A stretch of DNA of 64,000 nt, taken from positions 124,001 to 188,000 of the forward strand of contig NZ_JPER01000004.1 in assembly GCF_000753715.1 (NCBI RefSeq), in the 5' to 3' direction. Below are positions 34,239 to 42,208 of the stretch, one piece after another. The notes beneath the pieces are model-generated. The model was given only the letters and a program-made list of their open reading frames with translations, ran no database searches and was not told the DNA's origin. Made by a program: the position numbers and the translations under genes. This DNA comes from Pseudidiomarina salinarum. Its GTDB lineage: Bacteria > Pseudomonadota > Gammaproteobacteria > Enterobacterales > Alteromonadaceae. Within the stretch, counting starts at the first letter, position 1. Each line of letters starts with the position of its first letter.

Positions 34239-36401
34239 TTAGAATAAAAAGGTTAGCGTAGCTGAGTAGTTACGCTCGGCACCGTAGTAACCCTGAGTTG
34301 GCCACAACAGACTGTTGATGTATTTCTCGTCAGTCACGTTATTGGCGTTCAGGCTCAGGCTCCAGGCGTTGTTGAAGCGATAGCTAGCCATCAGGTTCAG
34401 GCGGCCATACGCATCCTGGCTCGTGATGATTTCTTCACCGGCATTGGCATACATGTCGCCAACGAGGCCCTGGAAGCGCGAAATACTGTCCTGCCACTGA
34501 TAGCTCACCCCAAACTTCAGGTTTTCCATCATAGCCGGCGTATAGGTCACCGAGCCGCGGAACAGTTGTTCAGGCGTATAGTCTTCAACCGTGTCATCAC
34601 CATCAACATCAAATACGGTGGCGGCAATGCTGCCCTGCAGGCCCGGCATGATTTCACCGGCCAGCTCGGCTTCAAAACCAGTGCTGTTCACACCAACTGC
34701 CGCGCGGTACACAGTCTCTGGTACGCCGGTGTTAGGGTTCATAACAGTGCCGTCAGCAACGGCCAGGTCCTTCTGTTCGGTGTCGAAGTACGCAGCAGAC
34801 AGCATAGCGCCTTCAAAGAGTTCCATTTTCACACCCACTTCGGCGTTGGTGCCAGTCAGTGGCGGCAGCCGCTCGAAGTTCGCGTCCCGCTGGTTCTGCG
34901 CCATAAAGGTTTCGGTATACGACGCATATACAGTAGTGGCATCGCTGATGTCATAGGTCACACCAAAGTACGGAATAAACTGACCGTCATCACGCGATTG
35001 ATCCACGCCGTAGCCGATACCGTCGGTAGTGAACTCGTTGTAACGGCCGCCCACTAACACTTTCATATCAGCGTTGATTGAAAAACGCGCCTGGGCATAA
35101 ACGGCTTTCTGGGTGTTATCGATTTCACTGCCGGCCAGGCCGTCGGTGAACTCAGGGAATGGCGTGTTGCCGTTCCAGTCTGGCAGCGCCGGCATTGCCG
35201 GAAAGCCGTTGCCGGTATGGAAGTCATACAGCGACATGTCGGTGTAATCTAAGCGCGCATAGTTGGCACCGAATACCAGCTCGTGGCGTTCGCCGAAGGC
35301 AGCGAAACTACCGCTGACGTAAGCATCGAGGGTGTCCTGCTTGTCATCCAGGTCATACTCGCTGCCATAGCCCACCAGACCCAGTCCGGTCTCCGGGTCC
35401 AGGCCTGCGGCAGCGTCGCCCAGGTAGGTGTAGAACAAAAAGCTGTCTTCATCGGTGCGTACCCGATTGTAGGCCACACGCAGGTTCCAGTGCGCGCTCA
35501 ATGCGGTTTCGATATCCACGAAGCTACGGCTTTCTTTTACGACCCAGGTAGACCAGTCCGCTGCGATGTTAGTTGAACGATCGAAATCGGTCGGCGTGCC
35601 GTCACCGTAATACAAAGTCAGCGCGCCCCACATGTTGCCGTCGGTATCGCTGTCGTGTTCGCTGTGGCCTAAAGTAATCAGAGTGTTCGCTGTGGGTGCG
35701 TAGTCAATTACGCCATAAACCACCTGCGTCTGGTTCTCATAGCGGTCCAGGTAGGACTCGCCTTCGTCACCAACCACGACCAGGCGGCCGCGCAGTGAAT
35801 CGGTAAAGGCACCGGACACATCGCCCTCAAGGCGCTTGCCGCTCCATGAACTGACCGTAGCGTTCACTGAACCACGAAAATCAGAGGTCGGGCGCTTACG
35901 GATCAGGTTCACTGTAGCAGCCGGGCTACCCACACCAGTCATTACACCATTGGCGCCATGCACCACTTCGATGCGGTCATAAAGCGCCGCGTCCATGCGG
36001 CCGTGGGTATTACTGTTAATCAGCGGCAGACCCAGGCCATCAACCTGGAAGTTATTCAGTTCAAAGCCGCGCGACGAGAAATAAGTACGATCAGTTTCGA
36101 CCTGCTCAACGTTGATGGTCGCGGAATTTTCCAGCGCGCTGTTCAGATCGTGCAGCGCGAAGTCTTTGAGCTCTTCGCTGGTGATCACAGTCACCATTTG
36201 CGGGGTTTCTTTAACAGTGATATCCAGCTTGGTGGCTGATTCCTGCTCTTCGATCAGGTAGCCGCTTTGCTGCTGACCAGTGATCTGCAGCCGCTCCATG
36301 ACTTCATAGGTTTGTGGATCAGCAGCGTGAGCTACTGTGATAGAAATTCCGGCAGCTGCCATTCCTAAAGCGATCGCTGATAATGCTTTCACGGTGTGCA
36401 C
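34239..36401 (-). CDS. TonB-dependent siderophore receptor
   Basis: A 720-residue outer-membrane receptor. A signal peptide ends at AHAADP. The plug begins near LQITGQQQSGYL, with TPQMVTVITSEELKDFALHDLNSAL and EVVHGANGVMTGVGSPAATVNLIRKRPT, the markers of the FhuE/FpvA/FoxA-like ferric siderophore receptor group. The barrel ends in AERNYSATLTFLF with the terminal phenylalanine. Fur box at 36447-36467. It is the first gene of a two-gene operon with the PepSY protein. The siderophore is not predictable from sequence, though hydroxamate-type ligands are common for this group. Confidence 0.9.
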   Translation of the reverse strand: MHTVKALSAIALGMAAAGISITVAHAADPQTYEVMERLQITGQQQSGYLIEEQESATKLDITVKETPQMVTVITSEELKDFALHDLNSALENSATINVEQVETDRTYFSSRGFELNNFQVDGLGLPLINSNTHGRMDAALYDRIEVVHGANGVMTGVGSPAATVNLIRKRPTSDFRGSVNATVSSWSGKRLEGDVSGAFTDSLRGRLVVVGDEGESYLDRYENQTQVVYGVIDYAPTANTLITLGHSEHDSDTDGNMWGALTLYYGDGTPTDFDRSTNIAADWSTWVVKESRSFVDIETALSAHWNLRVAYNRVRTDEDSFLFYTYLGDAAAGLDPETGLGLVGYGSEYDLDDKQDTLDAYVSGSFAAFGERHELVFGANYARLDYTDMSLYDFHTGNGFPAMPALPDWNGNTPFPEFTDGLAGSEIDNTQKAVYAQARFSINADMKVLVGGRYNEFTTDGIGYGVDQSRDDGQFIPYFGVTYDISDATTVYASYTETFMAQNQRDANFERLPPLTGTNAEVGVKMELFEGAMLSAAYFDTEQKDLAVADGTVMNPNTGVPETVYRAAVGVNSTGFEAELAGEIMPGLQGSIAATVFDVDGDDTVEDYTPEQLFRGSVTYTPAMMENLKFGVSYQWQDSISRFQGLVGDMYANAGEEIITSQDAYGRLNLMASYRFNNAWSLSLNANNVTDEKYINSLLWPTQGYYGAERNYSATLTFLF

Positions 36402-36446
36402 CCTTTCATTTTGCTGGTTAAAATTGATGGGGGCAGATATTAGTGT

Positions 36447-36467
36447 AAATGCGAATGATTCGCAATA
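36447..36467. promoter_or_regulatory. Fur box shared by the siderophore receptor and ZIP genes
   Basis: AAATGCGAATGATTCGCAATA, with the near-perfect palindromic core TGCGAATGATTCGCA. It lies 46 bases before the receptor ATG (minus strand) and 61 before the ZIP ATG (plus strand), and closely resembles the site at 22747-22769. It could repress both genes. Confidence 0.75.
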
Positions 36468-36527
36468 CAGAAAATGTGCTTTTTATCTACTACCCTTGGG
36501 GTATCGTTTTTTTAAACCGGGGCGAAC

Positions 36528-37271
36528 ATGAATGTAGAGGTTAACCTGTTTAGCGTATTTATTGCCGCGTTAATTACGGCCCTGGCGACGGGTCTGGGAG
36601 CCCTCCCGTTCCTGTTTACCCGCCGGGTAGGTAAGCATTGGCTGAGTATTGGGTCAGCGATCGCGGCCGGCCTGATGCTGGCCGCCAGCCATAGCCTTAT
36701 CGCTGAAGGTTTTAACGAGGATACCTGGCTAACCATGCTCGGCATGCTGGTTGGCTTAGTGCTCATTGTGCTGGCTTACCGCTGGATTGATAGCCGGGGC
36801 TCACCCCATGTACGGGAACTGAAAGGCGCGGATGCCAGAAAAGCCTTTCTGATCATGGGGGTAATGATTGCCCATTCCTTTGCCGAGGGCGTGGGTGTGG
36901 GCGTGTCCTACGGCGGCGGTGACGAGCTCGGAGTGTTTATCACCACTGCGATTGCGGTGCATAATATTCCCGAAGGTCTGGCGATTGCGCTGATCCTGGT
37001 CCCGCGCGGTGTATCCGTACCCTGGGCTGCCTTCTGGGCGGTCGTAAGCAGTCTGCCGCAGCCGCTGATGGCTATACCGTCCTATTCCTTTGTCACCATC
37101 TTCCAGCCATTTTTGCCGTTTGGCTTTGGTCTCGCCGCCGGCGCGATGATCTGGATGGTGTTCGCCGAACTGGTGCCTGACGCCAAAGAAGATTTATCTT
37201 CTGAAAGCATGGGCGCGCTCATCGTGCTGGCATTTCTCGCAATGCTGGGGTTTCAGTTGATGATTAGCTAG
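36528..37271 (+). CDS. ZIP-family divalent metal transporter
   Basis: A 247-residue inner-membrane protein of the ZIP family, with eight predicted helices. Metal-site motifs are HSFAEGVGVG in helix 4 and HNIPEGLAIAL in helix 5, both conserved. There is no long His-rich loop between helices 3 and 4. It could import zinc, iron or manganese. The gene is divergent from a Fur-regulated siderophore receptor and shares a 126-base intergenic region with the Fur box, which suggests iron uptake among its roles. YjbQ follows 25 bases downstream. Confidence 0.88.
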   Translation: MNVEVNLFSVFIAALITALATGLGALPFLFTRRVGKHWLSIGSAIAAGLMLAASHSLIAEGFNEDTWLTMLGMLVGLVLIVLAYRWIDSRGSPHVRELKGADARKAFLIMGVMIAHSFAEGVGVGVSYGGGDELGVFITTAIAVHNIPEGLAIALILVPRGVSVPWAAFWAVVSSLPQPLMAIPSYSFVTIFQPFLPFGFGLAAGAMIWMVFAELVPDAKEDLSSESMGALIVLAFLAMLGFQLMIS

Positions 37272-37296
37272 TATTTGATTCGCCAGGAGGTCGACC

Positions 37297-37716
37297 ATGC
37301 CGATTAAACAAAAAGAAATGACGCTGCGCGCCCGCTCGCGCGGTTTTCACATTATCACCGACGAAGTGCTGCAGGCGCTGCCGGAGTTAGGTGACATTAA
37401 GGCGGGGCTTTTGCACGTATTTATCAAGCATACTTCGGCATCGCTGACCATTAATGAGGACGCCGACCCAACGGTACGCGAAGACTTTGAAAGTCATTTC
37501 AATAAAATGGTGCCCGAGAATGCGCCCTACTATAAACATACGTTCGAAGGCCCTGATGATATGCCGGCGCACCTGAAGGCCAGCCTGTTAGGAAGTAGCG
37601 TGTCACTGCCCGTCAGCAACGGCAAACTAAATACGGGCACCTGGCAGGGCATCTACCTCTGCGAGCACAGGGACCAGGCGGGTGCGCGGAAGTTGGTTCT
37701 GACCTTGAGCTATTAG
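37297..37716 (+). CDS. yjbQ: YjbQ-family protein (UPF0047)
   Basis: A 139-residue UPF0047/YjbQ protein, a family for which thiamine-phosphate synthase side activity has been reported in E. coli. Conserved segments are GLLHVFIKHTSASLTINEDADPTVREDFESH, YKHTFEGPDDMPAHLKASLLGSS and TGTWQGIYLCEHRD; the histidines and acidic residues fit the metal-binding site. The ribosome binding site CCAGGAGG precedes the ATG. It is the second gene after the ZIP transporter and converges with the YoeB toxin gene, separated by four bases. Confidence 0.9.
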   Translation: MPIKQKEMTLRARSRGFHIITDEVLQALPELGDIKAGLLHVFIKHTSASLTINEDADPTVREDFESHFNKMVPENAPYYKHTFEGPDDMPAHLKASLLGSSVSLPVSNGKLNTGTWQGIYLCEHRDQAGARKLVLTLSY

Positions 37717-37720
37717 GTAA

Positions 37721-37996
37721 TCATTTCTGGTCGTGGTAGCGACACTGAAGAATTGTCAGGTAGCCTTCCTCAAAGTGGTACACCAGCCTATGTTTGCGAT
37801 CGATACGACGAGACCAGAATCCTGACAAGCTGCCCTGCAGTGGTTCTGGCTTACCAATGCCGGCAAAAGGAGTGCGCATACATGCTCTGATGAGCGCATC
37901 AATTGCTCTTCGTTTTACCGGATCGTTCTGCCAGGACAAATAATCGTCCCAGGCAATTGCCGTCCCGCTCAGTAGCGGCTTATTCTTTTTCGGCAT
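37721..37996 (-). CDS. yoeB: YoeB-family ribosome-dependent mRNA interferase toxin
   Basis: A 91-residue Txe/YoeB toxin that cuts mRNA in the ribosomal A site. The sequence after a short extra N terminus aligns with E. coli YoeB: WDDYLSWQ, RTPFAGIGKPEPL with the catalytic Glu, GFWSRRIDRKHRLVYHF with the catalytic Arg, and QCRYHDQK with the catalytic His close to the C terminus. E. coli YoeB ends in CRYHY, so the last residues differ. The gene overlaps the antitoxin end by 17 bases, typical of coupled expression. Confidence 0.93.
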   Translation of the reverse strand: MPKKNKPLLSGTAIAWDDYLSWQNDPVKRRAIDALIRACMRTPFAGIGKPEPLQGSLSGFWSRRIDRKHRLVYHFEEGYLTILQCRYHDQK

Positions 37997-38249
37997 CGTT
38001 CAGCTCTTGAGACACGGATTTTCCTGCCTTAAGTTGCGCGATCGAGTCAGCAAGCCGCGAAGCGTTTTCCGGTGAACTGAGCAAATGGATGGTTTCTTCC
38101 ATGCGGCTGAAATCTTCCAGAGATAATAACACCACAGGTTTGCCACGCTGATTAGTGATAACTGTCGGAATGTGATCCTCGCACACCGCTTCCATGTGGC
38201 GCTTAAGACCAGAGCGCGCCTCGCTGTATGAAATAACCTTGATAGTCAT
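37980..38249 (-). CDS. yefM: YefM-family antitoxin
   Basis: About 89 residues. MTIKVISYSEARSGLKRHMEAVCED and ITNQRGKPVVLLSLEDFSRMEET match the Phd/YefM DNA-binding domain; the C-terminal tail (LKAGKSVSQEL) would wrap the toxin. I use the ATG at 38249, which has AAGGA seven bases upstream, rather than an earlier in-frame start at 38276. It neutralises YoeB and represses the operon at the palindrome just upstream (38278-38307). An intact toxin-antitoxin pair. Confidence 0.92.
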   Translation of the reverse strand: MTIKVISYSEARSGLKRHMEAVCEDHIPTVITNQRGKPVVLLSLEDFSRMEETIHLLSSPENASRLADSIAQLKAGKSVSQELNDAEKE

Positions 38250-38277
38250 TGAAATGTCCTTAAGTCGCTGACGCAAT

Positions 38278-38307
38278 AATCATTGTACATAACTCTGTAC
38301 AATGATT
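38278..38307. promoter_or_regulatory. YefM-YoeB operator palindrome
   Basis: AATCATTGTACA (38278-38289) and TGTACAATGATT (38296-38307) form a perfect 12-bp inverted repeat with a 6-base spacer. Each arm holds the TGTACA hexamer known from the E. coli yefM-yoeB operator, with the hexamer centres 12 bases apart. It lies 28 bases before the yefM start. Confidence 0.85.
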
Positions 38308-38342
38308 CAAATGTGACCCGGGAAATCGCTACAGGACCCAGC

Positions 38343-38978
38343 TCAAGTGGCGGTCAGCACCTGCACCAATAGCTTGGCGGCAATCAGGAACATCAAGGCA
38401 GCGATCAGGGTATTGATGACGCGCCAGGCTTTGGGCTTATTCAGTATATGGGCCAGTTTTTTTGCGACAAACACCAGGCTATAAAACCAGGTAGCCGATG
38501 CCAGCAAGGCGCCAGCGACAAACCAGGGCCGCAGATGGTCGGCCAGGCTGGCGGTCACGCCGCCGACCAGCACCACGGTATCGATGTAAACATGAGGGTT
38601 TAAGAAGGTCATGGCGAGGGCCATGGCCAGAGTGGCTCTTAACGAACTGCGGGGTGACTCAGCAGCGCTTACCTGCAGGGTACTTTCGCCTTGAATCGCC
38701 GCTTTCAGCGCTCTGCTGCCGTACCAGATCAAAAACGCCGCACCGCCCAGGCTTAGTGCCAGCCCCCAGATACTATCGACCGAGAAGAGCGCACCAATGC
38801 CGAACACCCCGGCACCAATCAGCAGAATGTCCCCGACAAAACAGACCGTCGCCGCCGCGAACGGATGATTGTTAGTCAGGCCGGTTTTCAGCAAGAAGGC
38901 ATTCTGACTGCCAATGGCCACAATCAGGCCGCCGGATATAACGGCACCCATGAAAAATGTACTGATGAATTCGAGCAT
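38343..38978 (-). CDS. LysE/ArgO-type amino-acid exporter
   Basis: A 211-residue inner-membrane exporter of the LysE family with six helices. The N-terminal segment GLIVAIGSQNAFLLKTGLTNNHPFAAATVCFVGD and the later MTFLNPHVYIDTVVLVGGV are the hallmark motifs of LysE/ArgO, which export lysine, arginine or their toxic analogues. The normal partner regulator (ArgP-type) is not next to it. It stands between a toxin-antitoxin operator and the DUF885 gene, and is preceded by a strong hairpin. Confidence 0.9.
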   Translation of the reverse strand: MLEFISTFFMGAVISGGLIVAIGSQNAFLLKTGLTNNHPFAAATVCFVGDILLIGAGVFGIGALFSVDSIWGLALSLGGAAFLIWYGSRALKAAIQGESTLQVSAAESPRSSLRATLAMALAMTFLNPHVYIDTVVLVGGVTASLADHLRPWFVAGALLASATWFYSLVFVAKKLAHILNKPKAWRVINTLIAALMFLIAAKLLVQVLTAT

Positions 38979-39004
38979 CTGTGTCGTTACGCTGAACCAG
39001 CCCC

Positions 39005-39035
39005 GCTATTCGGCTCATGAAGTGAGCCGAATAGC
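39005..39035. repeat. Perfect 13-bp stem-loop upstream of the LysE-type gene
   Basis: GCTATTCGGCTCA (39005-39017) and TGAGCCGAATAGC (39023-39035) are exact complements with a 5-base loop. The hairpin is between the DUF885 stop (39075) and the LysE start (38978). It has no T-run, so it may mark the end of the DUF885 transcript by blocking nucleases, or act as an operator. Confidence 0.65.
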
Positions 39036-39074
39036 AGGAGCAAACGGCTCACTGCATAAGAAGCCGTCAGGTTA

Positions 39075-40931
39075 TTAACCTTTCTTCGAGGCAATATATT
39101 CGTTGACGAACTGCTCAAGAATATTCAGCGGTACCGGACCACTGGCAAGTACCACGTCGTGGAATTCACGGATGTCGAAAGCATCGCCGAGTTCGGCTTT
39201 GGCTTTCTCACGCAGTTCCAGGATCTTGTTCATGCCAATCTTGTACGCGGTGGCCTGGCTTGGCATCACAATGTGACGTTCAACCATTTTGACAGCATCG
39301 GCACGGGCGTTTGGCGTGTTGCTCACGTAGTACTCAATACCTTCTTCGCGCGTCCATTTTTTCGAATGGATGCCGGTATCAACCACCAGGCGGCAAGCGC
39401 GCCACAGCTCCATGGCTAAGCGGCCAAAGTCAGAGTATGGGTCTTCATAGTAGCCATATTCTTTTGGCAGGAATTCGCTGTACAGGCCCCAACCTTCGCT
39501 GTAAGCGGTATAGCGACCGAACTTACGGAACGACGGAATGCCCTCAAGCTCTTGCTGAATGGCGATCTGCATATGGTGACCCGGAATACCTTCGTGGTAA
39601 GCCAGGGCTTCCATCTGGTAAGTCGGCATCGACGCCATGTCGTACAAGTTGGCGTAGTAGGTGCCCGGACGCGAACCGTCCATAGATGGCTGCTGATAGA
39701 AGGCCTTGCCCGCAGATTTTTCACGGAACGGCTCCACCGCTTTCACGATCAGGTCGGCTTTTGGCTGACGCAGGAAGAGTTGGTCCAGACGGCCTTTCAT
39801 GCTGTCGATGTAGGCGGTCGCCTCATCCAGATAACGCTTGCGCCCTTCTTCGGTGGCCGGATAGATGAAGTCTTCGTTGTTACGCATGTATACGAAGAAC
39901 TCTTCCAGGGTGCCTTCGTATCCCACTTTCTCCATGATCACACGCATTTCATCGTGGATACGGGCCACTTCGCTCAGGCCGATCTCATGGATCTCGTTGG
40001 CGGTGAGGTCGGTGGTAGTCGTGCGCTTGAGCGCGTTGTTGTAGAAGGCTTCGCCGTCAGGGAATTTCCAGGCACCGTCTTTGGTGTCGGCTTGCGCAGC
40101 GATCTCTTCTATGGCGCTGACCAGGTTCTGGTAGGCCGGCTTCACTGACTCCAGCATGGCCTGTTTGGCCGCGCTCATCAGTTCGTCGCGCTTGCTTTGG
40201 TCAATTTCGAGGTTGTCGAGCTTTCCAGAGAAGTCAGCCCAGAGCGCACTGGCTTCGCCATCATCAAAAGGCGCGCCGGTAATGATGTTCTTGCTGTCGC
40301 TGATCACGTACGGATACACAAACTTGGGCGCGATAATGCCTTTTTCGGCACGGATGCGCAGGTTTTCAGCCAGCTGGTCAAACAGCTCAGGTAAGCCGTT
40401 CAGACGCGAAATATAAGCTTCGGCGTCAACCACTTCGTTGATGCGATGCTGGTTGATAAGCAGTGAAGCCACACTTGAGTGCAGGCCAAACATCTGGTTC
40501 ACCGGGTAGTTATGGTGACGCCACTGATAGTCAGCAATGTCGTGCTCAAGCTGCTGCTTCATCAGCAGGTAGCTGACTTTGGTTTGCTTATCGAGTTTGG
40601 ACTCATCGATAGCCTTCACGCGCGCCAGCTGATCTTTTTGCAGTGCCAGCTCTTCTTCAGTCGCCGCGGGCGAGATGTCGTCCCACTTATCCTGGTCATC
40701 TTTGATACCTAGGTACGACTGATACATGGGGCTGCGCATGACAGCTTCCATGAAGATCGCTTCAAACAGCTCGTTAGCCTTCTGCGATTCGGTCAGCTCG
40801 GCCTTGGCGGCTTGCTCGGTTTGCGCGTTTTCAGCGGCAGTATTTGTATTGTTGGTTTGTGGTGCTTCTGAGCACGCGGTCGTCATTAACACCAGCGACA
40901 CGGCCAGCGCGATACGTTTATATTCAAACAT
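39075..40931 (-). CDS. DUF885-family lipoprotein, probable metallopeptidase
   Basis: A 618-residue exported lipoprotein: the signal peptide ends in a lipobox-like LMTTACS, followed by a Ser/Asn/Thr/Gln-rich linker. The large C-terminal domain belongs to DUF885, with MEALAYHEGIPGHHMQIAIQQE carrying the metal ligands and RYTAYSEGWGLYSEFLPKE the third one. This layout fits a zinc-dependent carboxypeptidase of the type seen in many Alteromonadales. It should be anchored in the periplasm by a lipid. Substrate is unknown. Confidence 0.86.
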   Translation of the reverse strand: MFEYKRIALAVSLVLMTTACSEAPQTNNTNTAAENAQTEQAAKAELTESQKANELFEAIFMEAVMRSPMYQSYLGIKDDQDKWDDISPAATEEELALQKDQLARVKAIDESKLDKQTKVSYLLMKQQLEHDIADYQWRHHNYPVNQMFGLHSSVASLLINQHRINEVVDAEAYISRLNGLPELFDQLAENLRIRAEKGIIAPKFVYPYVISDSKNIITGAPFDDGEASALWADFSGKLDNLEIDQSKRDELMSAAKQAMLESVKPAYQNLVSAIEEIAAQADTKDGAWKFPDGEAFYNNALKRTTTTDLTANEIHEIGLSEVARIHDEMRVIMEKVGYEGTLEEFFVYMRNNEDFIYPATEEGRKRYLDEATAYIDSMKGRLDQLFLRQPKADLIVKAVEPFREKSAGKAFYQQPSMDGSRPGTYYANLYDMASMPTYQMEALAYHEGIPGHHMQIAIQQELEGIPSFRKFGRYTAYSEGWGLYSEFLPKEYGYYEDPYSDFGRLAMELWRACRLVVDTGIHSKKWTREEGIEYYVSNTPNARADAVKMVERHIVMPSQATAYKIGMNKILELREKAKAELGDAFDIREFHDVVLASGPVPLNILEQFVNEYIASKKG

Positions 40932-41073
40932 GGGGTTCTCTCCGTCAGGGTATTATTCGTTTTTAGTCTGTAACCTTGATATCGTTTGTGGCGGCGGATG
41001 TCAACGTGTCGGCGGTGGGTGGGGGGATTGGGCGGGTGAGTGGTGGGGGTATAAAACTTAAAGGCTTCTTGAT

Positions 41074-41652
41074 TTATCTCAGCTTCAGCGCAAGACGGGG
41101 ATTTTTGGAGAGAAACTTTTCGAACGCAAATAAACAGTTAGATAACGAATAGATATTTGAAGCGCTATAGGCAAGATAGATCGCAGAATTATTAACCGCT
41201 GCCAGACAGCCAACCTCAGTAATATCGGCAGACCTACCTGCGGTACTGAAGTCTAGATCTGAATCAAGAATGGCTGCCATACGGTCAGTCGCATCACGAT
41301 GATCTAAGTCAATCATTTCCACGCGGCTATTACCGTTTTGATAAGCAGCTTGTACATTTCGCAGCCCGCTTTTCTGACATTTCAGATTATCACCTTCAAT
41401 ATTACCGTGAGTGACACACAGCCATCCAGCGTTGCGCTTGTCGAAACTAAACATGCCATAAAAAATGTCAGCATTCTCATAAAACGAAAACTGATAGCTT
41501 GGCTGCGAAAGCGTATTGGTACACATAACCGCTGTGCTGAAATTATTCCCGCTTTCACCGGTAACCTGATCCAAGCAGCCAGCCTGGGCCGCCGGAAAAA
41601 AGCAGATCACCCACATCAGTGCCGCTGCTAAAGCTAAAGACTTAAAACTCAT
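41074..41652 (-). CDS. Secreted hypothetical protein, last gene of the LPP20/CsgG-like operon
   Basis: A 192-residue protein with a signal peptide (ALAAALMWVICFFPAAQAG). The mature part has several cysteines (CLDQ, MCTNTL, LCVTHG, KCQKSG, GCLAAV, NCLFAF), compatible with disulfides in the periplasm, and a C-terminal FEKFLSKNP segment. I do not recognise a family. Its start overlaps the end of the 41642-42208 gene by 11 bases, so it is translationally coupled as the sixth and last gene of the operon. It may be an accessory or stabilising subunit. Confidence 0.75.
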   Translation of the reverse strand: MSFKSLALAAALMWVICFFPAAQAGCLDQVTGESGNNFSTAVMCTNTLSQPSYQFSFYENADIFYGMFSFDKRNAGWLCVTHGNIEGDNLKCQKSGLRNVQAAYQNGNSRVEMIDLDHRDATDRMAAILDSDLDFSTAGRSADITEVGCLAAVNNSAIYLAYSASNIYSLSNCLFAFEKFLSKNPRLALKLR

Positions 41653-42208
41653 CAGCTAAACTACTTTTCTTCCGATAGCCCTTTGATTCAGTGACTTTGC
41701 TTTGCTCGGCAGCCTTCTCTTTAATATATGAAGGTTTCCATCCCATTCTAACTAAAAGGTACTTTTGCTCAATATCGACGCATTCATCGAGTTTGATTAT
41801 TCCGGAGATAACTGCTGCTGTGCTGCTACTCATGCTATCAACCGCACGTTTTATCTCTAATACCTGCGCCTCGGTATTCCCCTTGCCATCCGTCAACTCG
41901 ACCTGTTCGGTAAGTGACTCAACTAAGGTTCCGCGTGAAACTTCTTCTTTAAAAAACTGTGATAACGCCGCTTTAGCGCGAAGCTCGGCCTCTTCCCGGG
42001 CGGTACGAATCAAGCTTCGCTTAGGTACGATAAAGGTGGCATCAGCGTACATAGATACTGACTCCAGTTGACCGGCCTCATCAAATTTCGGTACCACCCC
42101 GGAAATAGCTCCAGCCTCTGCTTCCATCTCAGCACATGCTTGTGCAAAAGTGGCTGACGAAGCGCTGAGCATTGCTACAGCAATAAAACTCTTACCAATT
42201 ATCTTCAT
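41642..42208 (-). CDS. Secreted LPP20-like module protein (paralogue of the upstream gene's N-terminal domain)
   Basis: About 188 residues with a signal peptide ending at TFAQAC. Nearly the whole mature protein is one domain that repeats the N-terminal domain of the product of 42192-43688: shared landmarks are AISG(V/A)VP(K/R)F, SVSMY, KRSLI, FF(K/E)EE, GNTEAQ, GIIKLDECVD and VRMGWKP. So it arose by duplication inside the operon. The 'ALSQFF' helix resembles LPP20/FlgO-type folds. The ATG at 42208 has GGAGAAAG upstream. It overlaps the neighbouring genes at both ends. Confidence 0.82.
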   Translation of the reverse strand: MKIIGKSFIAVAMLSASSATFAQACAEMEAEAGAISGVVPKFDEAGQLESVSMYADATFIVPKRSLIRTAREEAELRAKAALSQFFKEEVSRGTLVESLTEQVELTDGKGNTEAQVLEIKRAVDSMSSSTAAVISGIIKLDECVDIEQKYLLVRMGWKPSYIKEKAAEQSKVTESKGYRKKSSLADEF

